DNA from: Verrucomicrobiota bacterium
GTDB lineage: Bacteria > Verrucomicrobiota > Verrucomicrobiia > Verrucomicrobiales > DEV007
Assembly: GCA_027618625.1 (NCBI GenBank)
Contig: JAQCER010000074.1
Coordinates: forward strand, 1-9,077
Reading direction: 5' to 3'
DNA length: 9,077 nt
Shown here: one piece after another, positions 1-7,694 of the stretch
How the letters are laid out: each line of letters starts with the position of its first letter
How positions within the stretch are numbered: the stretch's first letter is position 1
Notes under the pieces: model-generated
What the model was told of the DNA's origin: nothing
The model's database searches: none
The model's input: only the letters and a program-made list of their open reading frames with translations
Program-made: the position numbers and the translations under genes

Positions 1-619
1 GGATGCGGTAGATCACCGGATCGCGCATGTTGAGGTTGGGCGATGCCATATCGATCTTCGCCCGCAGAACGTGGGCACCGTCCGGGAACTCACCAGCACG
101 CATGCGGGTGAAGAGGCTCAGATTTTCTTCAATCGATCGCTCGCGGAATGGCGTCGGCTCGCCAGGTTCGGTTAGAGTGCCGCGGGCGGCGCGAATTTCC
201 TCGGCCGATGAACTGTCGACGTAGGCCAGTCCTTGGTGGATCAGGTGGACGGCAAACCCGTAGAGTTGTTCGTAGTAGTCGGAGGCGTGAAAAAAGTGAT
301 CGCCCCAGGTGAATCCGAGCCACTCGACGTCGCGCTTGATGGCATTTTCATACTCGATGTCTTCCTTGGCGGGATTCGTGTCATCCATGCGCAGATGGCA
401 GCGGCCGCCAAATTCCTCGGCAATGCCAAAGTTCAGGCAGAGCGCTTTCGCATGGCCGATGTGCAGGTAGCCATTGGGTTCGGGCGGAAAGCGGGTCACG
501 GGCACTGGATGCTTGCCCGATTGCACATCTTCAGCAACCACCTGGCGGATGAAGTCCAGTTTTTCGGGTGGATTCGGAGTGTTCTGCGTTGCCGCGTCGC
601 CTTTTGCTTTATTTCCCAT
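1..619 (-). CDS. glnS: Glutaminyl-tRNA synthetase, N-terminal part (cut by window edge)
   Basis: This enzyme charges tRNA(Gln) with glutamine using ATP in the cytoplasm. Translating the minus strand from the ATG at 619 gives 206 open codons with no stop before the window edge; the rest of the gene lies outside (E. coli GlnRS is about 554 residues). The class I signature is clear: residues 43-58 read [16 protein letters not shown], with HIGH at 53-56. The 'PPEPNG' form separates GlnRS from GluRS. Further on are the family block [13 protein letters not shown] and the segment around 'ASDYYEQLY' and 'GLAYVD'. The first 20 residues are a polar, probably disordered leader (KAKGDAATQ) ahead of the Rossmann fold. 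No strong Shine-Dalgarno precedes the start. It is divergent from the PQQ-like gene. A GlnRS implies direct Gln-tRNA(Gln) formation, though an additional GatCAB route cannot be excluded from here. Family assignment is very secure. Confidence 0.96.
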   Translation of the reverse strand, partial: MGNKAKGDAATQNTPNPPEKLDFIRQVVAEDVQSGKHPVPVTRFPPEPNGYLHIGHAKALCLNFGIAEEFGGRCHLRMDDTNPAKEDIEYENAIKRDVEWLGFTWGDHFFHASDYYEQLYGFAVHLIHQGLAYVDSSSAEEIRAARGTLTEPGEPTPFRERSIEENLSLFTRMRAGEFPDGAHVLRAKIDMASPNLNMRDPVIYRI

Positions 620-715
620 GGATGTTTCTTAATGCCGTATTTCCTGCATACTTCACGGAATATCTGGTAAAGATCAATGGATTAACCGCTGGGAACCTGA
701 CAGATTGTCCACCCT
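620..715. promoter_or_regulatory. Divergent intergenic region between glnS and the PQQ-like gene
   Basis: This 96-bp spacer separates two genes read away from each other, so it should hold both promoters. It is visibly richer in A+T than the flanking coding DNA. I could not pick convincing -35/-10 pairs on either strand, and neither start codon has a clear Shine-Dalgarno sequence. The call rests only on the divergent layout. Confidence 0.4.
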
Positions 716-2086
716 ATGGCCGATAGATTGAGAGCAATGCCTGCGATCTCGCTGGGACTGGTCGCAGTGCCTATGGCGATGGCCGTGGCGATGGCGCTGC
801 AAATTTGCGTTTTTGCGGACGATATGGCAGTGGATCAGTGGCCACAGTGGCGCGGGCCCACGGGGCAGGGGATCTCCAACACGGCCGAGCCACCGATCGA
901 GTGGGCGGAAGACAAAAATGTCGCATGGAAAGTCGCCTTGCCCGGCAAAGGCCACTCGACTCCAATCGTCTGGGGGCAGCGCGTTTTTGTCACCGCTGCC
1001 ATTCCCGTCGGCGATGCCCAGCCGCCGGTTTACGATCAGGCAGAAGGATCGCACGACAATGCCCCGGTCACGCATCACTACGAATTCGCAGTCATTTGCC
1101 TGAGTCGGGCCGACGGCAAAGAGCAGTGGCGCACGACCGTGGCCAAGGTATTCCCGCACGAAGGCGGGCACGTCAGCGGGAGTCTGGCATCGCAGTCGCC
1201 AGTGACGGATGGTGAGCGCGTCTACGCATTCTTTGGATCGCGGGGGCTTCATTGTCTCGACTTTGAAGGAAAGTTGGTGTGGACGAAAGACCTCGGGCAG
1301 ATGCACACCCATCACGCGCATGGGGAGGGGGCATCGCCGATTCTCGCGGCGGGGAATGTCGTGGTGAATTGGGATCACGAAAAGCAGTCGTTCATTGTTG
1401 CGATCGACAAAGCGACCGGTGTCGAGAAGTGGCGGACGAACCGGGACGAGCCCACTTCCTGGTCGACTCCCCTCTTGATCGAACACAAAGGGCAACAGCA
1501 GATCATCGTCAATGCCTCGACTAGAATCCGCGCTTACAATCCCAAAACTGGTGAGGAAATCTGGCAGTGCGGAGGCATGTCGCGCAACGTGATTGCCTCT
1601 CCGCTGTTCGCCGATGGAGTGGTGTTCGCCGGGTCGAGTTACGATACGCGCGCGATGGTTGCAATCCAGATCGAAGGAGCAAAGGGAGACGTCACGGGCA
1701 CTGCGCAAGTGCTCTGGGAGCGCAATAAGCGCACTCCATACGTCCCATCGCCGCTGCTTTACAAAGGAACGCTGTACACGCTCGGCCACTACCAGGCAAT
1801 CCTGTCGTGCATCGACCCGAAGACCGGCGAGGACACGACTGGGCCATTTCGGCTTCCTGGGATTCAGAACTTTTACGCCTCGCCAGTCGCTGCAGCCGGT
1901 CGCATCTATCTTTCGGATCTCAACGGTGCGACAATGGTGCTACAGCACAGCGAGAACCCATCGCCGATCGGCGTGAACCAACTCGATGACGCGTTCAGTG
2001 CGACCCCGGTGCTAGTTGGGAAGGACTTGTTCCTTCGCGGTGAGCGGCATCTGTATCGCATCCGCGAGGCGGAGCAGGGATCCTGA
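716..2086 (+). CDS. Secreted PQQ-binding-like beta-propeller repeat protein
   Basis: A 456-residue exported protein. Residues 1-34 look like a signal peptide: a basic start (MADRLR), a long hydrophobic Ala/Met/Val/Leu core, and a likely cut after 'VFA' at residue 34. The mature protein begins soon after with WPQWRGPTGQG (42-52), the typical opening of planctomycete PQQ-like/outer-membrane-propeller proteins. Tryptophan-containing blade repeats follow, such as 'NVAWKVALPGKGHSTPIVWG', 'KLVWTKDLG', 'GVEKWRTN', 'GEEIWQCGG' and 'VLWERNK', consistent with a seven- or eight-bladed propeller. There are no enzymatic or membrane domains beyond the signal peptide, so the protein is probably periplasmic. 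True PQQ dehydrogenases are longer and carry extra ligands, so cofactor binding is doubtful; a scaffold role is equally possible. A second in-frame ATG lies at residue 8. The specific function is unknown. Confidence 0.9.
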   Translation: MADRLRAMPAISLGLVAVPMAMAVAMALQICVFADDMAVDQWPQWRGPTGQGISNTAEPPIEWAEDKNVAWKVALPGKGHSTPIVWGQRVFVTAAIPVGDAQPPVYDQAEGSHDNAPVTHHYEFAVICLSRADGKEQWRTTVAKVFPHEGGHVSGSLASQSPVTDGERVYAFFGSRGLHCLDFEGKLVWTKDLGQMHTHHAHGEGASPILAAGNVVVNWDHEKQSFIVAIDKATGVEKWRTNRDEPTSWSTPLLIEHKGQQQIIVNASTRIRAYNPKTGEEIWQCGGMSRNVIASPLFADGVVFAGSSYDTRAMVAIQIEGAKGDVTGTAQVLWERNKRTPYVPSPLLYKGTLYTLGHYQAILSCIDPKTGEDTTGPFRLPGIQNFYASPVAAAGRIYLSDLNGATMVLQHSENPSPIGVNQLDDAFSATPVLVGKDLFLRGERHLYRIREAEQGS

Positions 2087-2102
2087 CATGTTGGAACCGA
2101 CG

Positions 2103-2148
2103 CTCGCCCGGATCTTCAAAAAAATACGATGCAGCCCTGTCGGGCGAG
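2103..2148. repeat. Inverted repeat between the PQQ-like and peptidase genes
   Basis: The arms CTCGCCCG (2103-2110) and CGGGCGAG (2141-2148) are perfect 8-bp complements around a 30-nt loop that contains a run of seven A. A smaller alternative hairpin, GCCC-TGTC-GGGC (2134-2145), overlaps the right arm. No T-tract follows, so this is not a standard intrinsic terminator. It may still fold in the transcript downstream of the 2086 stop. Confidence 0.35.
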
Positions 2149-2226
2149 ACTTGACAGGTGCCTCAACTCTCTCGCATTGTCCGCGTTCCGCCGGACTGGA
2201 ACAGCCGGACTGACAGTAACCGCTTG

Positions 2227-3066
2227 ATGCTGCCCTTTGTAGAGACCTTTTGGCCCGTTTATCTGACCGCTTTGGCGATGATTATCTACATAATCGTCGA
2301 CAAGGTGCGTCGGCGTACTCACAGGAAGCGGATCCGACGGTTCGATTTTCCGCTGAAGTGGATCAAGATTCTTGAGCAGAACGTTCCTCTCTATATGGGC
2401 ATGCCGTATGATCTCCAGGAACATTGCCAGAATCTGGTGATGCAGTTCATTGAAGACAAGTTGTTTGAGCCCTGTGGCGGAATCGAAGCGGTCACTGAAG
2501 AAATGATGGTAACCATCGCTGGCAACGCCGTGATTCCCATTCTCGGCCGCCCGACTGACGTTTACCGCAGCGTGCGCACGATTCTGATCTATCCTTCGAC
2601 GTTCTTTCAAAAGGACAAACCCGAGATGGGGCATAGGCAAGGTGAGGCATGGGCCAGTGGCACGGTGATCCTCGCATGGGATGCCACTCGGGGGTCGGCT
2701 CGTGACATGCGGGATGGGAAGAACGTTGCGATTCACGAATTCGCGCACCAATTGGACTTGGAAGACGGTACGGCGAATGGTGCTCCCATTCTGAAGAACG
2801 GCAATCAATACGCCGTCTGGGCAGAAGTGCTTGGCGGAGAATTCGAGCGCCTCGTCGCGGCAACGGCGAAGGGGCAAAGGACTGTCATGGATGACTACGG
2901 TGCAACCAATCCCGCTGAGTTCTTTGCCGTGGCCAGCGAAACGTTCTTCGAACAAGCCCGGAGCATGCAGCGCAAGCACCCCGAACTCTACAAGCAGCTG
3001 CGCAACTACTACAGGATTGATCCGGCCCGTTGGAATCGCCCCGCCAAGATCTCCAGGAAGCAGTGA
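2227..3066 (+). CDS. MtfA-like zinc-dependent peptidase with N-terminal membrane segment
   Basis: Peptidase family M90, whose founding member MtfA of enterobacteria binds the glucose repressor Mlc and has aminopeptidase activity. The zinc site is complete: HEFAH at residues 170-174 (ligands H170 and H174, catalytic E171), then Y224 and E231 in 'DYGATNPAEFFAV', with the Y-to-E spacing of 7 that I recall for MtfA. Family blocks upstream are also present: 'LVMQFIEDKLFEPCGG', 'VTIAGNAVIPILGR' and 'RTILIYPSTFF'. Residues about 5-22 (FVETFWPVYLTALAMIIYII) form a likely transmembrane helix followed by a very basic stretch (KVRRRTHRKRIRR), predicting an inward-facing membrane-anchored enzyme. Enterobacterial MtfA is soluble. 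Length is 279 residues from the ATG at 2227; the frame also opens at a GTG at 2158 (302 residues), and neither start has a strong Shine-Dalgarno. The substrate is unknown; an Mlc-like partner should not be assumed. Confidence 0.87.
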   Translation: MLPFVETFWPVYLTALAMIIYIIVDKVRRRTHRKRIRRFDFPLKWIKILEQNVPLYMGMPYDLQEHCQNLVMQFIEDKLFEPCGGIEAVTEEMMVTIAGNAVIPILGRPTDVYRSVRTILIYPSTFFQKDKPEMGHRQGEAWASGTVILAWDATRGSARDMRDGKNVAIHEFAHQLDLEDGTANGAPILKNGNQYAVWAEVLGGEFERLVAATAKGQRTVMDDYGATNPAEFFAVASETFFEQARSMQRKHPELYKQLRNYYRIDPARWNRPAKISRKQ

Positions 3067-3070
3067 TTTT

Positions 3071-3128
3071 GCCCGATCTGCAACGGAATCAACCCTGGTG
3101 ACCTCGGCGATTTCCGTTGCGATCGGGC
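3071..3128 (+). terminator. Long hairpin just after the peptidase stop codon (terminator-like, no T-tract)
   Basis: GCCCGATC (3071-3078), one unpaired T (3079) and GCAACGGAA (3080-3088) pair perfectly with TTCCGTTGC (3112-3120) and GATCGGGC (3121-3128). That is 17 bp with a single bulge and a 23-nt loop. It begins 4 nt after the TGA at 3064-3066. No U-run follows on the plus strand, so it may be a mRNA 3'-end stabiliser, a Rho-associated end, or a non-canonical terminator separating the peptidase gene from glyQS. Confidence 0.6.
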
Positions 3129-3218
3129 CGATCTATGATTCGCTGCCAGCAATCCGGGCGCACCCTGATTTCTGCCCATTCAACTTGATATTTCAACCAA
3201 CTTAACTTCCGCCGACCC

Positions 3219-4844
3219 ATGGCCGCACCCCGAGAGAAAGACAAGGACAACACGAAGCTGATGGAGAAAGTCGTAAGCCTCTGCAAGCGCCGTGGCTTCA
3301 TCTTCCAGTCCAGTGAGATCTACGGGGGTATCAATGGGTTCTGGGACTACGGCCCACTGGGAGCCGAACTGAAGCGCAACCTGCGCGATGCCTGGTGGCG
3401 GGCGATGACCCGTGAGCGCGAAGACGTGCTCGGGCTCGATGCCACGATCATCATGCATCCAACGATCTGGAAAGCATCCGGCCACGTCGATACATTTTGC
3501 GACATGATGGTCGATTGCAAAAAATGTAAGGGGCGCTTCCGTGCCGACCACATTGGCGACATCGCCTGTCCCGAGAAGCCGAGCAAGTGCGTCGGCGAGT
3601 GTGACGGTGAAAAGACCGAGCCCCGTCCTTTCAACCTGATGTTCAAAACGCACACCGGACCGCTCGAAACCGAGGACAACGTAGCCTACCTTCGGCCAGA
3701 GACCGCGCAGGCGATCTTCGCGCAATTCAAGAATGTGCTCGATACCTCGCGGCAAAAGGTGCCATTCGGAGTCTGCCAGATCGGAAAGGCATTTCGCAAT
3801 GAGATCACGCCAAAGAATTTCACCTTCCGCTCGCGCGAGTTTGAGCAGATGGAACTTGAGTTCTTCATCAAGCCGGACGAAGCCGTCGAGGCCGTGTGCG
3901 GTGAAGTCGCCGTCTGGAGTGAGGACGCAGATCTGTCGCAACCTCAGGACAACTGGGGATGGGAGATGTGGCATCGCTACTGGGTCGATCAGCGCACGAA
4001 ATTCTACCAATCCATTGGTCTCGGTGCCGATGTGCTCGCCTACTACTGGCAGACGCCCGAAGACCTGGCCCACTATGCGAAGGCCTGCGTCGATATCCTG
4101 TTCAAGTTCCCATTCGGAACCGACGAGCTGGAAGGGATCGCCGCACGGGGAGATTTTGATCTCTCACAGCACCAGAAACATTCGGGCAAACCGCAGGAAT
4201 TCTTCGATGAAAAACTCAAGGCCGCGCTGGCCGCATGGGATGAAGACAAGCAACGCTCGTTCACCGAAGCAAAGGTTTCCGAGGCACGTGCAAAGCTCGA
4301 CGCAACCACCACCAGCCCCACCGAAGAAGATTACGCCGAGTGCGAAAAAGCGAGCCGGCAGTGGTGCGAACGCTTCTTCAAAGGCTGGTACGTGCCACAC
4401 GTCATCGAGCCCTCCGCCGGCCTCGACCGACTGGCTCTCGCGGTTCTCTGTGCCGCATTCGATGAGCAGGAGAAGACTGATGCGAATGGTAAAGTCGAGC
4501 GCGTAGAGATCATGCGCATTCATGCTCGGATCTCTCCGATCAAAGTCGGTGTTTTCCCGCTTTTGAAGAACAAGCCCGAGCTCGTGACCAAAGCGCGTGA
4601 GGTTCATCATTTGTTGAGAGCTCACATGAACTGTTTCTACGACGAAACGGGATCAATCGGAAAACGCTACGCCCGCCAGGACGAAGCTGGAACACCGTTC
4701 TGTCTGACCATCGACTTTGAGACTCTTGGCGAGACAGACGCCAGCCTCAAAGACACCGTCACCGTCCGCCATCGCGACTCCAATGCCCAGGAGCGTATGC
4801 CTATCGGTGAGCTACTGCCATGGCTTCTGGCCCGGGTGCAGTAG
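3219..4844 (+). CDS. glyQS: Glycyl-tRNA synthetase, single-chain (alpha2) class II
   Basis: Attaches glycine to tRNA(Gly) in the cytoplasm. At 541 residues it is the single-chain homodimeric form found in eukaryotes, archaea and many bacteria, not the alpha2beta2 type. It opens with the diagnostic 'SEIYGGINGFWDYGPLG', followed by 'ASGHVDTFCDMMVDCKKCK' and 'FRADH'. Motif 2 is FRNE (192-195) with 'TFRSREFEQMELEFF' behind it. Motif 3 is GLDRL (401-405). The C-terminal anticodon-binding domain, about residues 430-541, includes 'GSIGKRYARQDEAGTPFCLT' and 'TVTVRHRDS'. Cysteines at 'CKKC' and in the 'CPEKPSKCVGEC' region could bind zinc in the insertion. The ATG at 3219 follows a spacer with no Shine-Dalgarno and no T-box leader. 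The gene ends TAG, so TAG acts as a stop in this genome. The next gene starts 42 bp later on the same strand. Confidence 0.97.
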   Translation: MAAPREKDKDNTKLMEKVVSLCKRRGFIFQSSEIYGGINGFWDYGPLGAELKRNLRDAWWRAMTREREDVLGLDATIIMHPTIWKASGHVDTFCDMMVDCKKCKGRFRADHIGDIACPEKPSKCVGECDGEKTEPRPFNLMFKTHTGPLETEDNVAYLRPETAQAIFAQFKNVLDTSRQKVPFGVCQIGKAFRNEITPKNFTFRSREFEQMELEFFIKPDEAVEAVCGEVAVWSEDADLSQPQDNWGWEMWHRYWVDQRTKFYQSIGLGADVLAYYWQTPEDLAHYAKACVDILFKFPFGTDELEGIAARGDFDLSQHQKHSGKPQEFFDEKLKAALAAWDEDKQRSFTEAKVSEARAKLDATTTSPTEEDYAECEKASRQWCERFFKGWYVPHVIEPSAGLDRLALAVLCAAFDEQEKTDANGKVERVEIMRIHARISPIKVGVFPLLKNKPELVTKAREVHHLLRAHMNCFYDETGSIGKRYARQDEAGTPFCLTIDFETLGETDASLKDTVTVRHRDSNAQERMPIGELLPWLLARVQ

Positions 4845-4886
4845 GTATTCGAATCGTCTCGCGTGGTACCCAAATGATTCGGCACG

Positions 4887-6662
4887 ATGTCGATCGACAA
4901 CAGTTCGTCCCCAGACGCAAAGATCGCTCTGTTTCGATCGTTGTTCAGGGGCCGCGAAGAGGTCTATCCCCGGCGCTTCGAAAGCGCCAGAACGGGTAAG
5001 GCTGGGTACTCGCCGGTTTGTGGGAATGAGTGGTCGCGGGGCGTGTGCGAGAAGCCCCGAATCAAGTGCGGGGATTGTTCGCACCAGCGATGGTTGCCCG
5101 TGACGAATGAAGTGATGCGCTGGCATTTGTCCGGTACCGATGACCACAGCCGTGACTGTGTGGTCGGCGTTTATCCGATGCTGCTGGATGAGCGCTGCTA
5201 TTTCCTCGCGGTGGATTTTGATGGCGGCGACTGGAGTGCCGATTCGTTGGCCTATCTGGAGACGTGTGAGCGCCTGAGGATTCCTGCGGCACTGGAGCGA
5301 TCGCGGTCGGGCGACGGCGGGCATGTATGGATGTTTTTCGACGAAGCAATGCCCGCATCGCTGGTACGAAAGTTGGGCGCACATGTGCTGACGGAGACGA
5401 TGGAACGGCGACCTGATGTAGGGCTGAAATCGTATGATCGCTTCTTTCCAAATCAAGACACTTTGCCGCGAGGCGGGTTCGGCAACCTGATTGCGCTACC
5501 CTTGCAAAGGGCGGCTCGCGACTGCGGAAATAGTGTGTTTGTCGATTCAACGCTACAGCCGTATCCAGATCAATGGGAGTTTTTGTCTGCTATCGAGCGA
5601 GTTTCAAAGCAGTGGATCGAATCCATCGTTCGTCTGGCCGAGGAGCGCGGGCGGGTGATCGGAGTGCGAACGGTATCGCCGGATGATGGTGATGATGCGG
5701 ATCCATGGACGTTGACGCCATCCCGTCAGCGCGGCTGGATGCCGGGCCTGTCGAATGGTGACATGCCGAAAGAACTAGAAGTAGTGTTGGCAGGCCAGCT
5801 GTACGTGCCCAAAGTGGGGCTGACGCCTGCGTTGCGCAACGCACTGGTAAGGTTGGCCGCATTTCAAAATCCAGAGTTTTACAAAGCACAGGCGATGCGG
5901 CTACCGACCTATGACAAGCCGCGCATCATCGCATGTGCAGAAGACTATGCGGAACACATCGCATTGCCTCGTGGTTGTCTGGATGAAGCCATGGACTTGT
6001 TTAAGGCACTGAAAGTGAAAGCTCGTGTGCGAGATGAACGAGTTGCTGGTCGCACGATGGAAGCGGGGTTCCGTGGAACCCTGCGACCAGATCAACAGAA
6101 GGCAGGCTCCGCGATGCTCGCGCACGACTTTGGTGTGCTCTCTGCCACGACCGCATTCGGAAAGACGGTGATTGCGGCTTGGTTGATCGCTCAGCGTAGA
6201 GTGAATACACTGGTGCTCGTACATCGACAGCAGCTGATGGATCAGTGGGTGGAGAGATTGACGCAGTTCCTCGGATTGGGCGTCTGGGAGATCGGCAGAT
6301 GGGGTGGTGGGAAGAGAAAGCTCACGGGCAATATCGATGTGGCATTGATTCAGAGCGTTGTCAGAAAAGGGGAGGTAAACGACATGGTGGCGGACTACGG
6401 CTATCTCGTGGTCGACGAGTGCCATCATTTATCGGCACACAGCTTTGAGCTCGTGGCGAAACGGGCAAAGGCGAAATTTGTCACTGGGCTTTCCGCTACG
6501 ATCGCACGGAAGGATGGCCACCATCCCATCATTTTCATGCAATGTGGCCCGGTGCGTCATCGGGTGGACGCGCGGCAGCAGGCGGCGGAACGGCCATTCA
6601 CACATGAAGTGCTCGTGCGGCCCACTGGATTTGTTCGGCAGGGTGAACCGGAAGAAGATTAG
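4887..6662 (+). CDS. TOTE-type AEP primase plus first helicase lobe (N-terminal piece, ends at in-frame TAG)
   Basis: N-terminal two-thirds of a primase-helicase-nuclease of the kind annotated as TOTE conflict-system primase proteins. Residues 45-64 hold a four-Cys zinc motif (C45, C54, C61, C64). The archaeo-eukaryotic primase domain follows: metal-binding VDFD (D110, D112), SRSGDGGHVWMFF with H146, and the family block from S182 through 'RFFPNQD' to 'GGFGNLIALPLQ'. After an acidic linker (DDGDDAD) comes a superfamily 2 helicase lobe: Walker A TAFGKT with K426, 'VLVHRQQLMDQW', DECHH (510-514) and GLSAT (S536). The frame stops at codon 592, right after the first RecA lobe, where relatives of this architecture continue; the second lobe resumes in the same frame at 6663. 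The ATG at 4887 is the first start after an in-frame TGA at 4875. Alone, this piece lacks helicase motifs V-VI and the nuclease, so it should not unwind DNA by itself. Confidence 0.88.
   Translation: MSIDNSSSPDAKIALFRSLFRGREEVYPRRFESARTGKAGYSPVCGNEWSRGVCEKPRIKCGDCSHQRWLPVTNEVMRWHLSGTDDHSRDCVVGVYPMLLDERCYFLAVDFDGGDWSADSLAYLETCERLRIPAALERSRSGDGGHVWMFFDEAMPASLVRKLGAHVLTETMERRPDVGLKSYDRFFPNQDTLPRGGFGNLIALPLQRAARDCGNSVFVDSTLQPYPDQWEFLSAIERVSKQWIESIVRLAEERGRVIGVRTVSPDDGDDADPWTLTPSRQRGWMPGLSNGDMPKELEVVLAGQLYVPKVGLTPALRNALVRLAAFQNPEFYKAQAMRLPTYDKPRIIACAEDYAEHIALPRGCLDEAMDLFKALKVKARVRDERVAGRTMEAGFRGTLRPDQQKAGSAMLAHDFGVLSATTAFGKTVIAAWLIAQRRVNTLVLVHRQQLMDQWVERLTQFLGLGVWEIGRWGGGKRKLTGNIDVALIQSVVRKGEVNDMVADYGYLVVDECHHLSAHSFELVAKRAKAKFVTGLSATIARKDGHHPIIFMQCGPVRHRVDARQQAAERPFTHEVLVRPTGFVRQGEPEED
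6650..6657 (+). promoter_or_regulatory. Possible ribosome-binding site for restart at GTG 6666
   Basis: GGAAGAAG lies 8-11 nt before the GTG at 6666 and overlaps the end of the upstream reading frame, where it encodes Pro-Glu-Glu-Asp. The layout would allow termination at TAG 6660 and re-initiation. It may be fortuitous, as the bases are also coding, yet it is better than any site seen before the other starts in this window. Confidence 0.35.
6660..6662 (+). other. In-frame amber codon splitting the primase-helicase-nuclease
   Basis: A lone TAG stands between codons 591 and 593 of a frame otherwise open from 4887 to 7691. Reading through it would give 935 residues with all helicase motifs in order. 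The sequence on both sides is of the same family and in phase, so one substitution, not an indel, accounts for the break. Confidence 0.9.
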
Positions 6663-6665
6663 CGA

Positions 6666-7694
6666 GTGGAATATCAGCGGCTCTGTGCAGCCGTGATGAA
6701 TTCTGAAACGCGCAATCAAATGATCGTGCACGACATTGTTCAGGCAGTGGGAGCCGGGCGGTCGCCAGTAGTGCTCACCGAACGCACCGAGCACTTGGAG
6801 ATGTTAGCAACGCAGTTGCGATCTCGTGTCCCCAATGTCGTCGTTCTGAAAGGCGGTATGGGACGGAAAGCGCTCAAAGCCGCTCTCGACCATCTCAAAA
6901 CGATCCCAGCCGAGGAGAGTCGAGTATTGGTCGCCACTGGACGCTTCATCGGGGAGGGGTTTGACGACGCGCGACTGGATACCTTGTTTCTTGCAATGCC
7001 AGTTTCATGGCGGGGAACCATTGCTCAATATGTGGGGCGGTTGCACCGTCTGCACCACTGTAAACGAGTGGTGCAGGTGTATGATTATGCTGACCTTGAG
7101 GTGCCGATGCTGTCCCGGATGTTCGACAAACGCTGCTCCGGCTACGAAGCGGTCGGCTACACCATTCTTGTCCCTGCGAGTGCTCTGCCTGGATGGCCAG
7201 TGGAAGTGCCGTTGCCCATCGATCCGCAATGGAAGCAGGACTATGCAGAGAGCGTTAAGCGACTCGTTCGAGATGGTGTTGATCGACCATTGGCCCAGCT
7301 CTTTGTGCATACAGCCAGACCACACTCTGAGGATGGGGAGGGAGCAGCTCGTGCGCGCAGTGCGAGTGAGGCATTCATCTTCAGCCGTTTCCAGACACTG
7401 CCTGAGCTAAGGGGGCGGTTCCGCCTCAATGTGGCTTTGCCCATTCCCTTCGATGATCGCGGCCAGATGGAAGTGGATCTGTTGTGCGAGGAAACAAAAA
7501 TCGTCATCGAGATTGATGGCGCTCAACACCTCGGAGATCCAGCGGCCTACCGCCGAGACCGACGGAAGGATGCGCTGCTTCAGGCGCACGGATACTTTGT
7601 GCTGCGCTTCCTGGCGGACGATCTAGCCAAGAATCTCGCTGCTGTATTGGACACCGTGCTTCAAACCGTGACAGCAAGATCGAGAACGCTTTGA
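6666..7694 (+). CDS. Second helicase lobe plus DUF559/Vsr-like nuclease (C-terminal piece of the split gene)
   Basis: Same frame as the preceding piece, restarting at a GTG one codon after the TAG (342 residues). Residues about 1-170 are the second RecA lobe of a superfamily 2 helicase: 'VVLTERTEHLEML', 'VVLKGGMGRKALKAALDHL', 'VLVATGRFIGEGFDD' and the arginine-finger motif QYVGRLHR (121-128). 'MFDKRCSGYEAVGYTI' follows, typical of this primase-helicase family. Residues about 240-335 form a PD-(D/E)XK nuclease of the DUF559/Vsr kind: MEVD (E269, D271), VIEIDGAQH (E282, D284), then 'YRRDRRKDALLQAHGYFVLRF'. The nuclease residues appear intact. If translated separately it could reconstitute the helicase with the N-terminal piece; if not, the system is inactive here. 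No hairpin terminator follows the TGA. Confidence 0.82.
   Translation: MEYQRLCAAVMNSETRNQMIVHDIVQAVGAGRSPVVLTERTEHLEMLATQLRSRVPNVVVLKGGMGRKALKAALDHLKTIPAEESRVLVATGRFIGEGFDDARLDTLFLAMPVSWRGTIAQYVGRLHRLHHCKRVVQVYDYADLEVPMLSRMFDKRCSGYEAVGYTILVPASALPGWPVEVPLPIDPQWKQDYAESVKRLVRDGVDRPLAQLFVHTARPHSEDGEGAARARSASEAFIFSRFQTLPELRGRFRLNVALPIPFDDRGQMEVDLLCEETKIVIEIDGAQHLGDPAAYRRDRRKDALLQAHGYFVLRFLADDLAKNLAAVLDTVLQTVTARSRTL

Noticed and set aside
674..1789. A 371-codon open frame on the minus strand opposite the PQQ-like gene
   Set aside because: It is antisense to a well-supported propeller gene, is rich in Arg/His/Pro as expected of a shadow frame in GC-rich DNA, and shows no domain.
3129..3218. T-box riboswitch ahead of glycyl-tRNA synthetase
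   Set aside because: The spacer before glyQS is short, lacks the conserved T-box core (TGGNACCGCG-like) and has no terminator/antiterminator pair.
5142..5165. Inverted repeat GACCACA/TGTGGTC with a 10-nt loop
   Set aside because: It lies inside the conserved primase coding region and is most likely incidental to the codons there.
6660..6662. Genome-wide reassignment of TAG to an amino acid
   Set aside because: glyQS ends with TAG at its expected C-terminus, so TAG works as a stop codon here.
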